NCBI GenBank assembly: GCA_026004195.1
Contig: BPIQ01000001.1
Coordinates: 779,871-843,870 of the forward strand
From: Candidatus Binatia bacterium
GTDB taxonomy: Bacteria > Desulfobacterota > Binatia > HRBIN30 > BPIQ01
Length of the DNA: 64,000 nucleotides
Direction of reading: 5' to 3'
Shown: one piece after another, positions 26,460 to 37,917 of the stretch
How positions within the stretch are numbered: position 1 is the first letter of the stretch
Layout: each line of letters begins with the position of its first letter
Translations under genes and position numbers: made by a program
The notes under the pieces: generated by a model
What the model saw: the letters and a program-made list of their open reading frames with translations, nothing else
Databases searched by the model: none
Told to the model about the DNA's origin: nothing

Positions 26460-28655
26460 TTACACCGCGACCTTTTCCTCGCTTTCCCGCAAGGGGAATT
26501 CCACCACGAAGCGACTGCCCCGCGGAACGTTCTCGGTCCACCGGACGTAACCCCGGTGGTCCGCCGCGATGGCCGACACGATCGCCAGCCCGAGTCCCGT
26601 CCCCCCGGGCTTCGTCGACACGTACGGCTCGAACAGGCGGTGTCGGATTTCCTCGGGAACCCCGCAACCGTTGTCGGCAACGACCAGGCGCACGACCTGC
26701 AGGTTCGAATCGAGCTCGGTCGTGACGGCCACGACCGGAGGCCGGGCGGCCCCCGGCTCGCGGCAAGCTCCGACGGCATTGTCCAGGAGATTCACGAGAA
26801 CCCTCCGAACCGCCTCCCGGTCGAGGGCCACCACCGGAAGCCGGGGGTCGACTTCGAGGGCGAAGACCACGTCCGGGTGAGCCTCGCGGAAAAGCGCGAC
26901 CGTTTCCTCCACCAAGCGGTTCAGTTCCACGGGCGAACGTTCCGCCGTAGGCAAGCGAGCGAAGCGGGCGAAAGAATCGACGAGCCGCTCGAGATCCTCC
27001 ACCTGCCGCACGATCGTGCTCGTGCAGTCTTCCAGGACGGCTCGTTCTTCCCCCGCGAGCCGCGGGGCCAGCCTCCGGCGCAACCGCTGGGCGGAGAGCT
27101 GGATGGGGGTGAGGGGGTTCTTGATTTCGTGCGCGATCCGCCGGGCGACTTCCCTCCAGGCTTCCATTCGCTGGATCCGCAACGCTTGCGAGACGTCCTC
27201 GAGCAACAACACGGTGCCCAGGGAGCGTCCCTCCTCGTCCGCGAGAAGCCGGGCGGTAGCACGCACGACCGGTGCCCCGGGTCCGGACCGCAGCCGGAGC
27301 TGTCGGCTGGAGAGGCAGGCCCCCGGGCGTACGGAAGCGAGGAGGTCTCCGAGCCCCTGCGTCTCCCCCCGGCCGAAGGCTTCCCGCCAGGGTTTGCCGA
27401 CGAGCTGCGCCTCTCCGAGGCCGAGGAGGTTCTGGGCGGCCGGGTTGGCTCCCCGGACGATCCCCCGCGCGTCGATCGACACGACACCGATCGAAACGTG
27501 AGCCACCACCGCGCGAATGTACCGGTGTCGTTCCTCGAGTCGTGCGTGCATTTCCTCGAGCTGGGCCGTCATGGAATTGAAAGAGCGGACGAGAGTCGCG
27601 AGCTCGTCGTCTCCTTCTTGCTCGATTCGGTACCCCCAGTTTCCCTGCGCCACTTCGCGGGTCCCCTCCGCGACCCTCTGGATGGGCCCGGTCACGCTCC
27701 GGGCCAGCCTGAACCCGAACCAGCTCGCCGTGAAGACGACGACGAGCGTGACGAGCGAAAGGCTCAAAAAGTAGCTGTTTTTCATCGGCCTTCGCAGGAC
27801 CTCGAGTTCGCGGAACGTGCGGTAGGTGTCGGCCACACGCGCGAGTCCGCGCCGCAAGCCCGCGGGCACGTCCAGCTCCACGACGACCGCCTTCCACGGC
27901 CCCTCGGGGCCGAGGTGGACCGCGGCGCGCACGACACGGCCTTTCCGCCCGCTCGAAACCCACCGTCCCTCCCTCTCGAGCGCCGCTGCGAGGCCTGGCA
28001 CTTCCTCCGCCTCGAGTCGGCCGCTGGAGACGAGCCGTTCTTCTCCTTCCCGGCCGAGGAGCCAGAGGCCCCGGAGACCCTCTTTTTTGCGCAACTCCTC
28101 GAGCCGCGCCTCGAGCGCTTCGGTGCGGCCGGAAAACTTCCGAAGCTCCTCGCCGATTCTCGTGGCTTTCTCGAGGGCGCGGTCACCCCGCTCCTGGTAG
28201 ACCGACTGCGCCGTCTCGAGCGCCTCCTCGAGAGCGCGCTCGATCCTGAGGTCGAACCAGAAATCGAAAGCTTTGCCGAGAAATCCCTGGGCGAAAGCGA
28301 GCAGAACCGCCGTGGGGACCAGCGTGAACGCCACGAAAGCCAGGACGAGCCGCGTCCGAAGGCGAGACCCGAGGACGCCGCGCCGGCGGTCCAGGACGAG
28401 ACGGACGAAACTCCGCAGGGAAAGGAACAGGAGAAGGATCAGGAGGATCAGGTTCAGGTTGATCAGGACGAAGAAGAGAACGTTGCCGACGAGTTTGTCC
28501 TCCGCTTCCCAGAGCCCCGTGCGCGTCTCGAGGAAAGCCAGGGCCCCGAAGAGAAGCCCGACCGAACCGAGGACGACGAGCTCCCGTTTGCGGTGCCGTC
28601 GCTCCCGAGCTCCCGACTCGCCCGGCTCCGCCGGCGTGCGACCCCCTCCCGCCAT
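26460..28655 (-). CDS. NtrY-like membrane sensor histidine kinase
   Basis: The 731-residue kinase has two to three N-terminal membrane helices (residues about 25-120), an extracytoplasmic segment, and another membrane helix near residue 300. A HAMP domain (RSVTGPIQRVAEGT), a PAS domain (IGVVSIDARGIVRGANPAA), the H-box AHEIKNPLTPIQLSAQRL, the N-box NLLDNAVGA and the G-boxes follow. The H-box and overall plan are those of NtrY. The only response regulator encoded nearby is the receiver fused to LpxC, starting 11 bases downstream on the same strand. The ATG at 28655 is preferred over a longer frame overlapping proS. The signal sensed is unknown. Confidence 0.92.
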   Translation of the reverse strand: MAGGGRTPAEPGESGARERRHRKRELVVLGSVGLLFGALAFLETRTGLWEAEDKLVGNVLFFVLINLNLILLILLLFLSLRSFVRLVLDRRRGVLGSRLRTRLVLAFVAFTLVPTAVLLAFAQGFLGKAFDFWFDLRIERALEEALETAQSVYQERGDRALEKATRIGEELRKFSGRTEALEARLEELRKKEGLRGLWLLGREGEERLVSSGRLEAEEVPGLAAALEREGRWVSSGRKGRVVRAAVHLGPEGPWKAVVVELDVPAGLRRGLARVADTYRTFRELEVLRRPMKNSYFLSLSLVTLVVVFTASWFGFRLARSVTGPIQRVAEGTREVAQGNWGYRIEQEGDDELATLVRSFNSMTAQLEEMHARLEERHRYIRAVVAHVSIGVVSIDARGIVRGANPAAQNLLGLGEAQLVGKPWREAFGRGETQGLGDLLASVRPGACLSSRQLRLRSGPGAPVVRATARLLADEEGRSLGTVLLLEDVSQALRIQRMEAWREVARRIAHEIKNPLTPIQLSAQRLRRRLAPRLAGEERAVLEDCTSTIVRQVEDLERLVDSFARFARLPTAERSPVELNRLVEETVALFREAHPDVVFALEVDPRLPVVALDREAVRRVLVNLLDNAVGACREPGAARPPVVAVTTELDSNLQVVRLVVADNGCGVPEEIRHRLFEPYVSTKPGGTGLGLAIVSAIAADHRGYVRWTENVPRGSRFVVEFPLRESEEKVAV

Positions 28656-28693
28656 CGGGCGAATTCTAGGTTCGGCCCTTTCCCGAGCGCAAG

Positions 28694-30424
28694 TCAGCCG
28701 TGTTTGCTCCGCTCGAGCGAGCCGCGCAACCACTCGACGACGCGCGGCACGACTTCTCCGAGCGGCACTTCCACGGGTTGCGCTTCCGCCCGTTCCTTCC
28801 ACTCCGCCACGCCGCGCTCGAGACTCTTGGGTCCGAGAACGAGCCGCAGCGGAAGCCCGAGGAGGTCCGCGTCCGCGAACTTGACCCCGGGGCGTTCTTC
28901 CCGGTCGTCCAGCAGGACTTCGACACCCGCGCCTCCGAGTTCCCGGTAGAGCCTTTCGCTCGTCTCCCGCAGCGGCGGCGACGACCAGTGGGTGGGGAGC
29001 AGGTGGAGGTGGGCCGGAGCGATCGTCGGGGGCCAGACGATTCCCTTTTCGTCGTGATGCTGCTCGACCGCCGCGGCCACCGTGCGCGTGATGCCGATCC
29101 CGTAGGTCCCCATCACGACGGGACGGGAGCGACCCTCGGCGTCCAGGAACGTCGCCCGCATGGGCTCGCTGTACTTCGTCCCGAGGAAAAAGATGTTGCC
29201 CACTTCGATTCCCCGGTGCGCCTCGAGGCGTCCTTCGGGACAACGCGGACAGGGGTCGCCGGCTTCCGCTCGACGGAAGTCACCGAACTCGGCTCCGGGA
29301 AAATCCCGTTCCTGGTCGAGCCCCACCCAGTGCGCATCCGCCTCGTTGGCTCCGCTCACCATGCCCCGAGCGCCCCGGAGAGCACGGTCCGCGAGAAGGC
29401 GTACCCGGAGTCCCGAGGGTCCCGCGAACCCGACGGGTGCACCCGTGATCCGCTCGACCGTCGCGTCGTCGGCCAGGGCGACCCACGCGACTCCGAGATG
29501 GTTCTTCAGCTTCGTTTCGCTCACTTCGTGATCGCCGCGAACCAGGACGGCGACGACCTCCTCCCCTTCGGTCCGGTAGAGGAGGGTTTTCACGAAACGG
29601 TCGGCCGGCAGGCCGAGAAAAGCCGACACCTCCTCGACCGTCCTCCGGCCCGGTGTAGCGACTTTCTCTTTCGGGCCGCCCGGCGGCGCGCTCTCGGTCG
29701 TGGGAGGCCGTGTTTCCGCGAGCTCCACGTTGGCCGAATAGCCGCAGCTCGGGCAGTGAACGATCGTGTCCTCGCCGGACTCCGCCAGCACGTGGAATTC
29801 GTGGGCGCGAAGGCCCCCGATCGCGCCGGTGTCGGACTCCACCTGCCAGGCCGCGAGCCCGCAGCGCCGGAAGATCTTGCGGTAGGTTTCGGCCATCAGC
29901 TCGTACTCCCGCTCGCAGTCCTCGACCGTGGCGTGGAAGGAGTACGCGTCTTTCATCAGGAACTCCCGGCCCCGCATGAGACCGAAGCGGGGACGCATCT
30001 CGTCCCGGAACTTCACCTGGATCTGGTAGAGGTTCAGCGGCAGGTCCCGGTAGGAGCGAACCTCGCGCCGGACCAGGTCGGTGACGACCTCCTCGTGGGT
30101 CGGTCCGAAGCAGAACTCGCGATCGTACCGGTCCCGAAAGCGAAGCAGCTCCTTGCCGTAACGATCCCAGCGGCCGCTCTCCTGCCAGAGCTCGGCAGGG
30201 CAGACGGCCGGAAGGAGAATTTCCTGGGCGCCGGCCCGGTTCATTTCCTCGCGCACGATCCCTTCGACTTTGCGCACGGCCCGAAGGCCCAGCGGCAAAA
30301 AGTCGTAGATGCCCCGGGCTACCTGCCGGATCATCCCGGCCCGCACGAGAAGCTTGTGGCTCGCGACCTCGGCGTCGGAGGGGTCTTCCCGGAGTGTGGG
30401 GATCAAGGTGTTTCGGTAACGCAC
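28694..30424 (-). CDS. proS: Prolyl-tRNA synthetase, bacterial type
   Basis: This 576-residue class II synthetase begins MRYRNTLIPTLREDPSDAEV. The catalytic motifs are visible: motif 1 region GIYDFLPLGLRAVRKVE, motif 2 FRDEMRPRFGLMRGREFLMKDAYSF and motif 3 in GIGITRTVAA. An inserted editing domain lies at about residues 240-380, and a C-terminal anticodon-binding domain ends the protein. It charges tRNA-Pro in the cytoplasm. It is 38 bases upstream of the NtrY-like gene, on the same strand. Length matches the bacterial form (about 570). Confidence 0.97.
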   Translation of the reverse strand: MRYRNTLIPTLREDPSDAEVASHKLLVRAGMIRQVARGIYDFLPLGLRAVRKVEGIVREEMNRAGAQEILLPAVCPAELWQESGRWDRYGKELLRFRDRYDREFCFGPTHEEVVTDLVRREVRSYRDLPLNLYQIQVKFRDEMRPRFGLMRGREFLMKDAYSFHATVEDCEREYELMAETYRKIFRRCGLAAWQVESDTGAIGGLRAHEFHVLAESGEDTIVHCPSCGYSANVELAETRPPTTESAPPGGPKEKVATPGRRTVEEVSAFLGLPADRFVKTLLYRTEGEEVVAVLVRGDHEVSETKLKNHLGVAWVALADDATVERITGAPVGFAGPSGLRVRLLADRALRGARGMVSGANEADAHWVGLDQERDFPGAEFGDFRRAEAGDPCPRCPEGRLEAHRGIEVGNIFFLGTKYSEPMRATFLDAEGRSRPVVMGTYGIGITRTVAAAVEQHHDEKGIVWPPTIAPAHLHLLPTHWSSPPLRETSERLYRELGGAGVEVLLDDREERPGVKFADADLLGLPLRLVLGPKSLERGVAEWKERAEAQPVEVPLGEVVPRVVEWLRGSLERSKHG

Positions 30425-30457
30425 GGACCGAATCCCTCCCGGCGGGCGAGGCGGAAG

Positions 30458-33580
<3,123 letters not shown>

Positions 33581-33586
33581 ACCACC

Positions 33587-34417
33587 GTGGTCTCCACGCG
33601 TCGGGTGCGGATCGGGTCGGAGACGTTCGGGGCGGGAGAGCCGCTCGGGCTCGTCGCCGGCCCCTGCGTCCTCGAGGACCGCGAGACGACCCTGCGGCAC
33701 GCCGCGGCACTCCGCGAGATCACCGGAAGGCTCGGCATGCCCTTCGTCTTCAAGGCGTCTTTCGACAAGGCGAACCGCTCTTCCCACCGCTCGTTCCGGG
33801 GACCCGGCCTCGAAGGCGGACTGCGTCTTCTCGAGGAGGTGAAGCGGGAGACGGGAGCACCCGTCCTGACGGACGTCCACGAGGCGTGGCAGGCGGAGCT
33901 CGCGGCCGAGGTCGCGGACGTCCTGCAGGTTCCCGCCTTCCTGTGCCGGCAGACCGACCTCCTTCTGGCCTGCGGGAGGACGGGAAAGGCCGTCAACATC
34001 AAGAAGGGCCAGTTCCTGGCTCCGTGGGACGTACGGGGGGCCGTGGAGAAAGTCGTCTCCACCGGCAACGAGGCGATCCTGGTCACGGAGCGAGGGTCGT
34101 GCTTCGGCTACAACAACCTCGTCGTCGACTTCCGGTCGCTTCCGATCCTGGCCGAGCTCGGCTTTCCGGTGGTTTTCGACGCGGGCCACAGCGTGCAGTT
34201 TCCCGGCGGTCTCGGCGAACGCTCGGGCGGCGACCGTCGCATGATCCCCGTGCTCGCCCGCGCGGCCGTAGCGGTGGGAGTCGACGCGCTCTTCCTCGAA
34301 GTCCACGAGGATCCGGATCGTGCGCCGAGCGACGGCCCCAACTCGTTCCCGCTCGGGGCGACGGAAACCCTCCTGCTCGAGGTCCTGCGCATCGATCGTG
34401 CGAGGCGGGGGGCGTGA
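33587..34417 (+). CDS. kdsA: 3-deoxy-8-phosphooctulonate synthase (Kdo-8-phosphate synthase)
   Basis: The 276-residue enzyme (GTG start) condenses phosphoenolpyruvate with arabinose-5-phosphate. Signatures are [40 protein letters not shown] and [11 protein letters not shown]. The N-terminal loop reads [12 protein letters not shown] Cys at this place, rather than the Asn of the E. coli enzyme, marks the metal-dependent class of KdsA, as in Aquifex. It overlaps the kdsD start by 4 bases. All Kdo-pathway enzymes except the phosphatase KdsC are clustered here. Confidence 0.97.
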   Translation: MVSTRRVRIGSETFGAGEPLGLVAGPCVLEDRETTLRHAAALREITGRLGMPFVFKASFDKANRSSHRSFRGPGLEGGLRLLEEVKRETGAPVLTDVHEAWQAELAAEVADVLQVPAFLCRQTDLLLACGRTGKAVNIKKGQFLAPWDVRGAVEKVVSTGNEAILVTERGSCFGYNNLVVDFRSLPILAELGFPVVFDAGHSVQFPGGLGERSGGDRRMIPVLARAAVAVGVDALFLEVHEDPDRAPSDGPNSFPLGATETLLLEVLRIDRARRGA

Positions 34418-35424
34418 GACGATCGGCCGTGAGCCGCACGAGACGTCGGGCGGGTAGTTCCGGCCGGGACCTCGAGATCGGCCGGCGCGTCCTGCGATCG
34501 GAGGCGGCCGCGCTCCGCCGGCTGGCCGACCGTCTCGACGGCGCCTTCCGGGACGCGGTCGAGATCCTGTGGAACTGCCGCGGCAAGGTCGTCGTCGTCG
34601 GGATGGGGAAATCGGGTCAGATCGGCCGCAAGATCGCCTCCACCTTCGCGAGTACCGGCACGCCGGCCTTTTTTCTCCACGCGGCCGAGGGACTCCACGG
34701 CGACTCCGGTATGCTCATGCGCGGCGACGCCGTCATCGCGCTTTCCCACAGCGGGGAGACCGAAGTCGTCCGGCTCCTCCCGCTGGTCAAGCGACTCGGC
34801 CTCCCGCTGGTGGCCGTCACGTCCCGGCCCGATTCGACTCTGGGACGAGCTTCCGACGTCGTTCTGGCGACGGGGGTGGAACGGGAGGCCTGCCCGCTCG
34901 ATCTCTCGCCGACCACGAGCACGACGGTCATGCTCGCACTCGGGGACGCTCTGGCGGTGGCTCTGCTCGAGCGGAGGAATTTCCGGAGGGAAGACTTCGC
35001 CTTCCTGCACCCGGGGGGACGACTGGGACGTCGGCTCTTTCGCGTACGAGACCTCTTTCACGCGGGTGCCGAAATCCCGCTCGTTCCCCTCGACGCCGAC
35101 GTCCTGCGAACCCTCGCCGAGATGTCGGCGAAAAAGCTCGGGATCACGGGCGTCGTCGACCGGCAGGGGAAGCTTGTCGGCGTGGTGACGGACGGGGACT
35201 TGCGACGGGCGCTCGAGCGTTTCAGCGGCGATCTCCGGACGCTCCGCGCCCGGGATCTCATGACGAGGGAACCGAAAACCGTCGAGCCCGACGCGCTGGC
35301 GGAAGAGGCTCTCGCTCGCATGGAACGGCACGCCATCACCTCGCTTTTCGTCCTCGAGCGAAAAACCCGCCGCCCCCTGGGCATCGTGCACATGCACGAC
35401 CTCGTACGGGCCGGTGTCGTCTGA
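34414..35424 (+). CDS. kdsD: Arabinose-5-phosphate isomerase
   Basis: The 336-residue protein has an SIS sugar-isomerase domain ([50 protein letters not shown]) followed by two CBS domains (residues about 215-336, ending [12 protein letters not shown]). It converts ribulose-5-phosphate to arabinose-5-phosphate, the KdsA substrate. The start is GTG 34414, overlapping the kdsA stop (GTGA), with a G-rich Shine-Dalgarno; a second GTG at 34429 is possible. The next gene is an acyltransferase, where kdsC is often found in other genomes. Confidence 0.95.
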   Translation: MRRSAVSRTRRRAGSSGRDLEIGRRVLRSEAAALRRLADRLDGAFRDAVEILWNCRGKVVVVGMGKSGQIGRKIASTFASTGTPAFFLHAAEGLHGDSGMLMRGDAVIALSHSGETEVVRLLPLVKRLGLPLVAVTSRPDSTLGRASDVVLATGVEREACPLDLSPTTSTTVMLALGDALAVALLERRNFRREDFAFLHPGGRLGRRLFRVRDLFHAGAEIPLVPLDADVLRTLAEMSAKKLGITGVVDRQGKLVGVVTDGDLRRALERFSGDLRTLRARDLMTREPKTVEPDALAEEALARMERHAITSLFVLERKTRRPLGIVHMHDLVRAGVV

Positions 35425-36403
35425 GGGAACTCGAAAGGCGGCCGCACCCGCGCACGGCCTGCGGGAGTTCGGGCGACGCTCGCGACGGCTCGCCGTCTAC
35501 GGTCTCACCACCATGGCCCTCGGGGCGGCCCGGGTCGTGCCCCTCCGGTGGACTCCTGCCCTGGCCACCGCTCTGGGCGCGTTCCTCTACCGCGTTCTTC
35601 CTTCGGTCCGAAAGCTCTCCGAACGCCACCTCGAGCTCGCCCTCGGCCACCTCCCGGCCGCGGAACGGAGCCGAATCGCGCGCGCCGCGCTCGCGCACGC
35701 GGCCCTCTCGTTCTGCGAAATCGCGAAGTTCGACGAACTCGTGCCCGAACTCGACGAACTCGTCGAGGTGGAGGGCGAGGAGATCGTGGAGGACGTGCTG
35801 CGCCTCGGACGCGGAGCCATCGTCGTCACGGGCCACATCGGCAACTGGGAGCTCCTCGGTGCCTATTTCGCACGGCGAGGAATCCCCGTCGTAGCCGTCG
35901 CCCGCAGGATCTACGAGGAGCGGATCGATCGCCTGGTGGTGGCGTTCCGCGCGAGGCACGGTGTGCGAACCGTGCACCGCTCGGACCGCTCGGCAGCACG
36001 GGAAATCCTCCGGACGCTTCGGGCCCGGGGAATTCTGGCCATGGTGGTGGACCAGGACACCCACGCTCCTTCCCTCACGGTCCCCTTTTTCGGACTCCCC
36101 GCACGGTCTCCGGTCGCCCCTGCCGTGCTCGCGCTCCGGACCGGTGCCCCCCTCGTGCCGGTGTTCATCGAACGCATCGCCGGAGGCCGCCACCGGATTT
36201 TCGTGCACCCTCCCCTGCCGACTCCCGAGGGCGGCGACCGCATCGTGCGCGTACGGGCCCTCCTGGAAGACATCAACCGAGCGCTCGAACGGCAAATCCG
36301 CCGCCGACCGGAACAGTGGGTCTGGTGGCACCGTCGCTGGCGACGCGGTCCCGTTCCCCGCCTTGATCTAGATGCGAAATTTCCCTATGGCAGGAGCGGC
36401 TGA
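35414..36403 (+). CDS. Lipid A biosynthesis acyltransferase, LpxL/HtrB family (first copy)
   Basis: The 329-residue protein has one membrane-proximal hydrophobic segment (GLTTMALGAARVVPL) and the LpxL acyltransferase motif H-x4-E as VVTGHIGNWELLGAY. It also has VVDQDTHAPSLTVPFFG and the C-terminal RRPEQWVWWHRRW. It adds a secondary acyl chain to Kdo-lipid A at the inner membrane. The GTG start overlaps the kdsD stop by 11 bases, so it is coupled to Kdo synthesis. The 3' end overlaps a ferritin-like gene. A second LpxL paralogue lies just downstream. Confidence 0.93.
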   Translation: MSSEGTRKAAAPAHGLREFGRRSRRLAVYGLTTMALGAARVVPLRWTPALATALGAFLYRVLPSVRKLSERHLELALGHLPAAERSRIARAALAHAALSFCEIAKFDELVPELDELVEVEGEEIVEDVLRLGRGAIVVTGHIGNWELLGAYFARRGIPVVAVARRIYEERIDRLVVAFRARHGVRTVHRSDRSAAREILRTLRARGILAMVVDQDTHAPSLTVPFFGLPARSPVAPAVLALRTGAPLVPVFIERIAGGRHRIFVHPPLPTPEGGDRIVRVRALLEDINRALERQIRRRPEQWVWWHRRWRRGPVPRLDLDAKFPYGRSG

Positions 36404-37013
36404 GGAAAGAGATCCGGTGGCGGAAAACAGGCCCGGGGAGGCGACCGAGCGTCTCGCTCTCCTGATGAGCTACTACCGCGACGCGGAACTGCGCGGCGCG
36501 GCGTTGCTCCTCCGTTTGCTCGCCTACCTCCCGGACCCGGCGAGCCAGACGAAACTTTCCCTGCACCTGGCCGACGAGACCCGTCACGCCTGGCTCTGGA
36601 CACGGCGGATCAACGAGCTCGGAGCGAGCCCGGTCCCCGTGACGGACGGTTACCAGTCGCGAATCGGGCGGCGGGTGCTGCCGCGTTCCGTGGTCGACCT
36701 CCTCGCGCTCACGGTCGTGGTGGAAGAGCGGTCGTACGAGCGCTACCTCGAGCACGCCGCTCGGCCGAACGTCGACCCGCGGACGCTCGAGGTTCTCCGA
36801 GAGGTATCCAAGGACGAGAAGTGGCACATCGCCTGGGTCCGCGAAAAGCTCCTGGAGGCAGCTCGGGCCGAAGTGGGTCCGGAACGGGCCGAGGAGAGGG
36901 TCCGCACGGCGCTCGAGAAGTACCGCAAGGTCGACCAGGAGGTCTATGAGGAACTTCTCGCCAAGGAACGGGAGACCTTCGGAGGTCGGCTCGCCCAGTT
37001 CGAGCGTTCCTGA
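36372..37013 (+). CDS. Ferritin-like (diiron four-helix) protein of unknown function
   Basis: The 213-residue protein is nearly all helical. It has repeated diiron-type motifs: SLHLADETRHAWLW (ExxH), VEERSYERYLEH and VSKDEKWHIAWVREK (ExxxxH). This resembles ferritin-like or MiaE-type oxygenases rather than storage ferritins. It overlaps the first LpxL gene by 32 bases and contains the start of the second, so all three are one translational unit. An oxidative step in lipid A or Kdo modification is a reasonable guess from context, but nothing in the sequence proves it. A second in-frame ATG lies at 36387. Confidence 0.8.
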   Translation: MRNFPMAGAAEERDPVAENRPGEATERLALLMSYYRDAELRGAALLLRLLAYLPDPASQTKLSLHLADETRHAWLWTRRINELGASPVPVTDGYQSRIGRRVLPRSVVDLLALTVVVEERSYERYLEHAARPNVDPRTLEVLREVSKDEKWHIAWVREKLLEAARAEVGPERAEERVRTALEKYRKVDQEVYEELLAKERETFGGRLAQFERS

Positions 37014-37917
37014 GGCCCGTCCGCCGGGGACCCGGGACCGTACCGAGTTCCTTCTTTTCCGTGCGGCCGTAGGACTCCTCTCCCGCCTTTCCTGGGAGAG
37101 TTCGCTCCGCACCGGAGCACGGATCGGCGCTCTCGCGTACGCCGTGGACGCCCGGAACCGCTCGGTGGGGCTGCGCAACCTCGCCTGGGCCTTCCCTCGG
37201 CTCGGGGAGAAACGGCGCCGCGAAATCCTCCTTGCGAGCGCGCGCAATCTCGGTCGGGTAGCCGCCGAGGTCTGCCAGATCCGGCGTCGTGGTACCGAGC
37301 GGCTCCGTTCCCTCGTCCGGTTCGACGACCGCGGCGCGTGGGAGCGAGCTCTCGGCCGCTCCCGGGAGCGCGGACTCCTGGCGCTCACGGGACACGTCGG
37401 AAACTGGGAGTTTCTGCACGCCTTCCACGCCCTCCTCGGTTTCCCGGTGACCCTCGTCCACCGTCCCATGCGAAACCCCCTGGTGGAGAGGTGGATCCGC
37501 GAGCTCCGCGAGGAAGCCGGTACGAGCACGCTCCTCAAACGAAACGCGGCTCGGGGAGCCATCGAAGCACTGCGGCGGGGAGGAATCCTGGCCGTGGCCC
37601 TCGACCAGAACCAGACGTTGTCGTCGGGAATTTTCGTTCGGTTCTTCGGGAAGCCCGCCTGCACCTCGCCGGGTCTCGCCCGTCTCGCCCTTCGAACGGG
37701 CGCCCCGATCTACCCGGTTTTCCTCCTCCGGGAGGAGGACTCCTACCACCACCGCCTGTTCGTCGGCCCGCCGCTCCCCGCCGACGGGGACGTCCTGCGG
37801 CTCACCCAGGCCTGTGTCGACGCGCTCGAGGAGGTGGTGCGGACCTATCCGGAGCAGTGGATCTGGTTCCACAAGCGCTGGAAGACCCGTCCGCCCGGAG
37901 AGGAACCGGTCTACTGA
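36946..37917 (+). CDS. Lipid A biosynthesis acyltransferase, LpxL/HtrB family (second copy)
   Basis: The 323-residue paralogue has the H-x4-E motif in LTGHVGNWEFLHAF, the substrate segment VALDQNQTLSSGIFVRFFG and the C-terminal YPEQWIWFHKRWK. The first 30 residues are Pro/Ser/Arg-rich and unlike the family, but no later start codon is available before the domain, so the ATG inside the ferritin-like gene (68-base overlap) is kept. With two LpxL enzymes the lipid A is probably at least hexa-acylated. Its 3' end overlaps the convergent tolC by 7 bases. Confidence 0.92.
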   Translation: MRNFSPRNGRPSEVGSPSSSVPEARPPGTRDRTEFLLFRAAVGLLSRLSWESSLRTGARIGALAYAVDARNRSVGLRNLAWAFPRLGEKRRREILLASARNLGRVAAEVCQIRRRGTERLRSLVRFDDRGAWERALGRSRERGLLALTGHVGNWEFLHAFHALLGFPVTLVHRPMRNPLVERWIRELREEAGTSTLLKRNAARGAIEALRRGGILAVALDQNQTLSSGIFVRFFGKPACTSPGLARLALRTGAPIYPVFLLREEDSYHHRLFVGPPLPADGDVLRLTQACVDALEEVVRTYPEQWIWFHKRWKTRPPGEEPVY

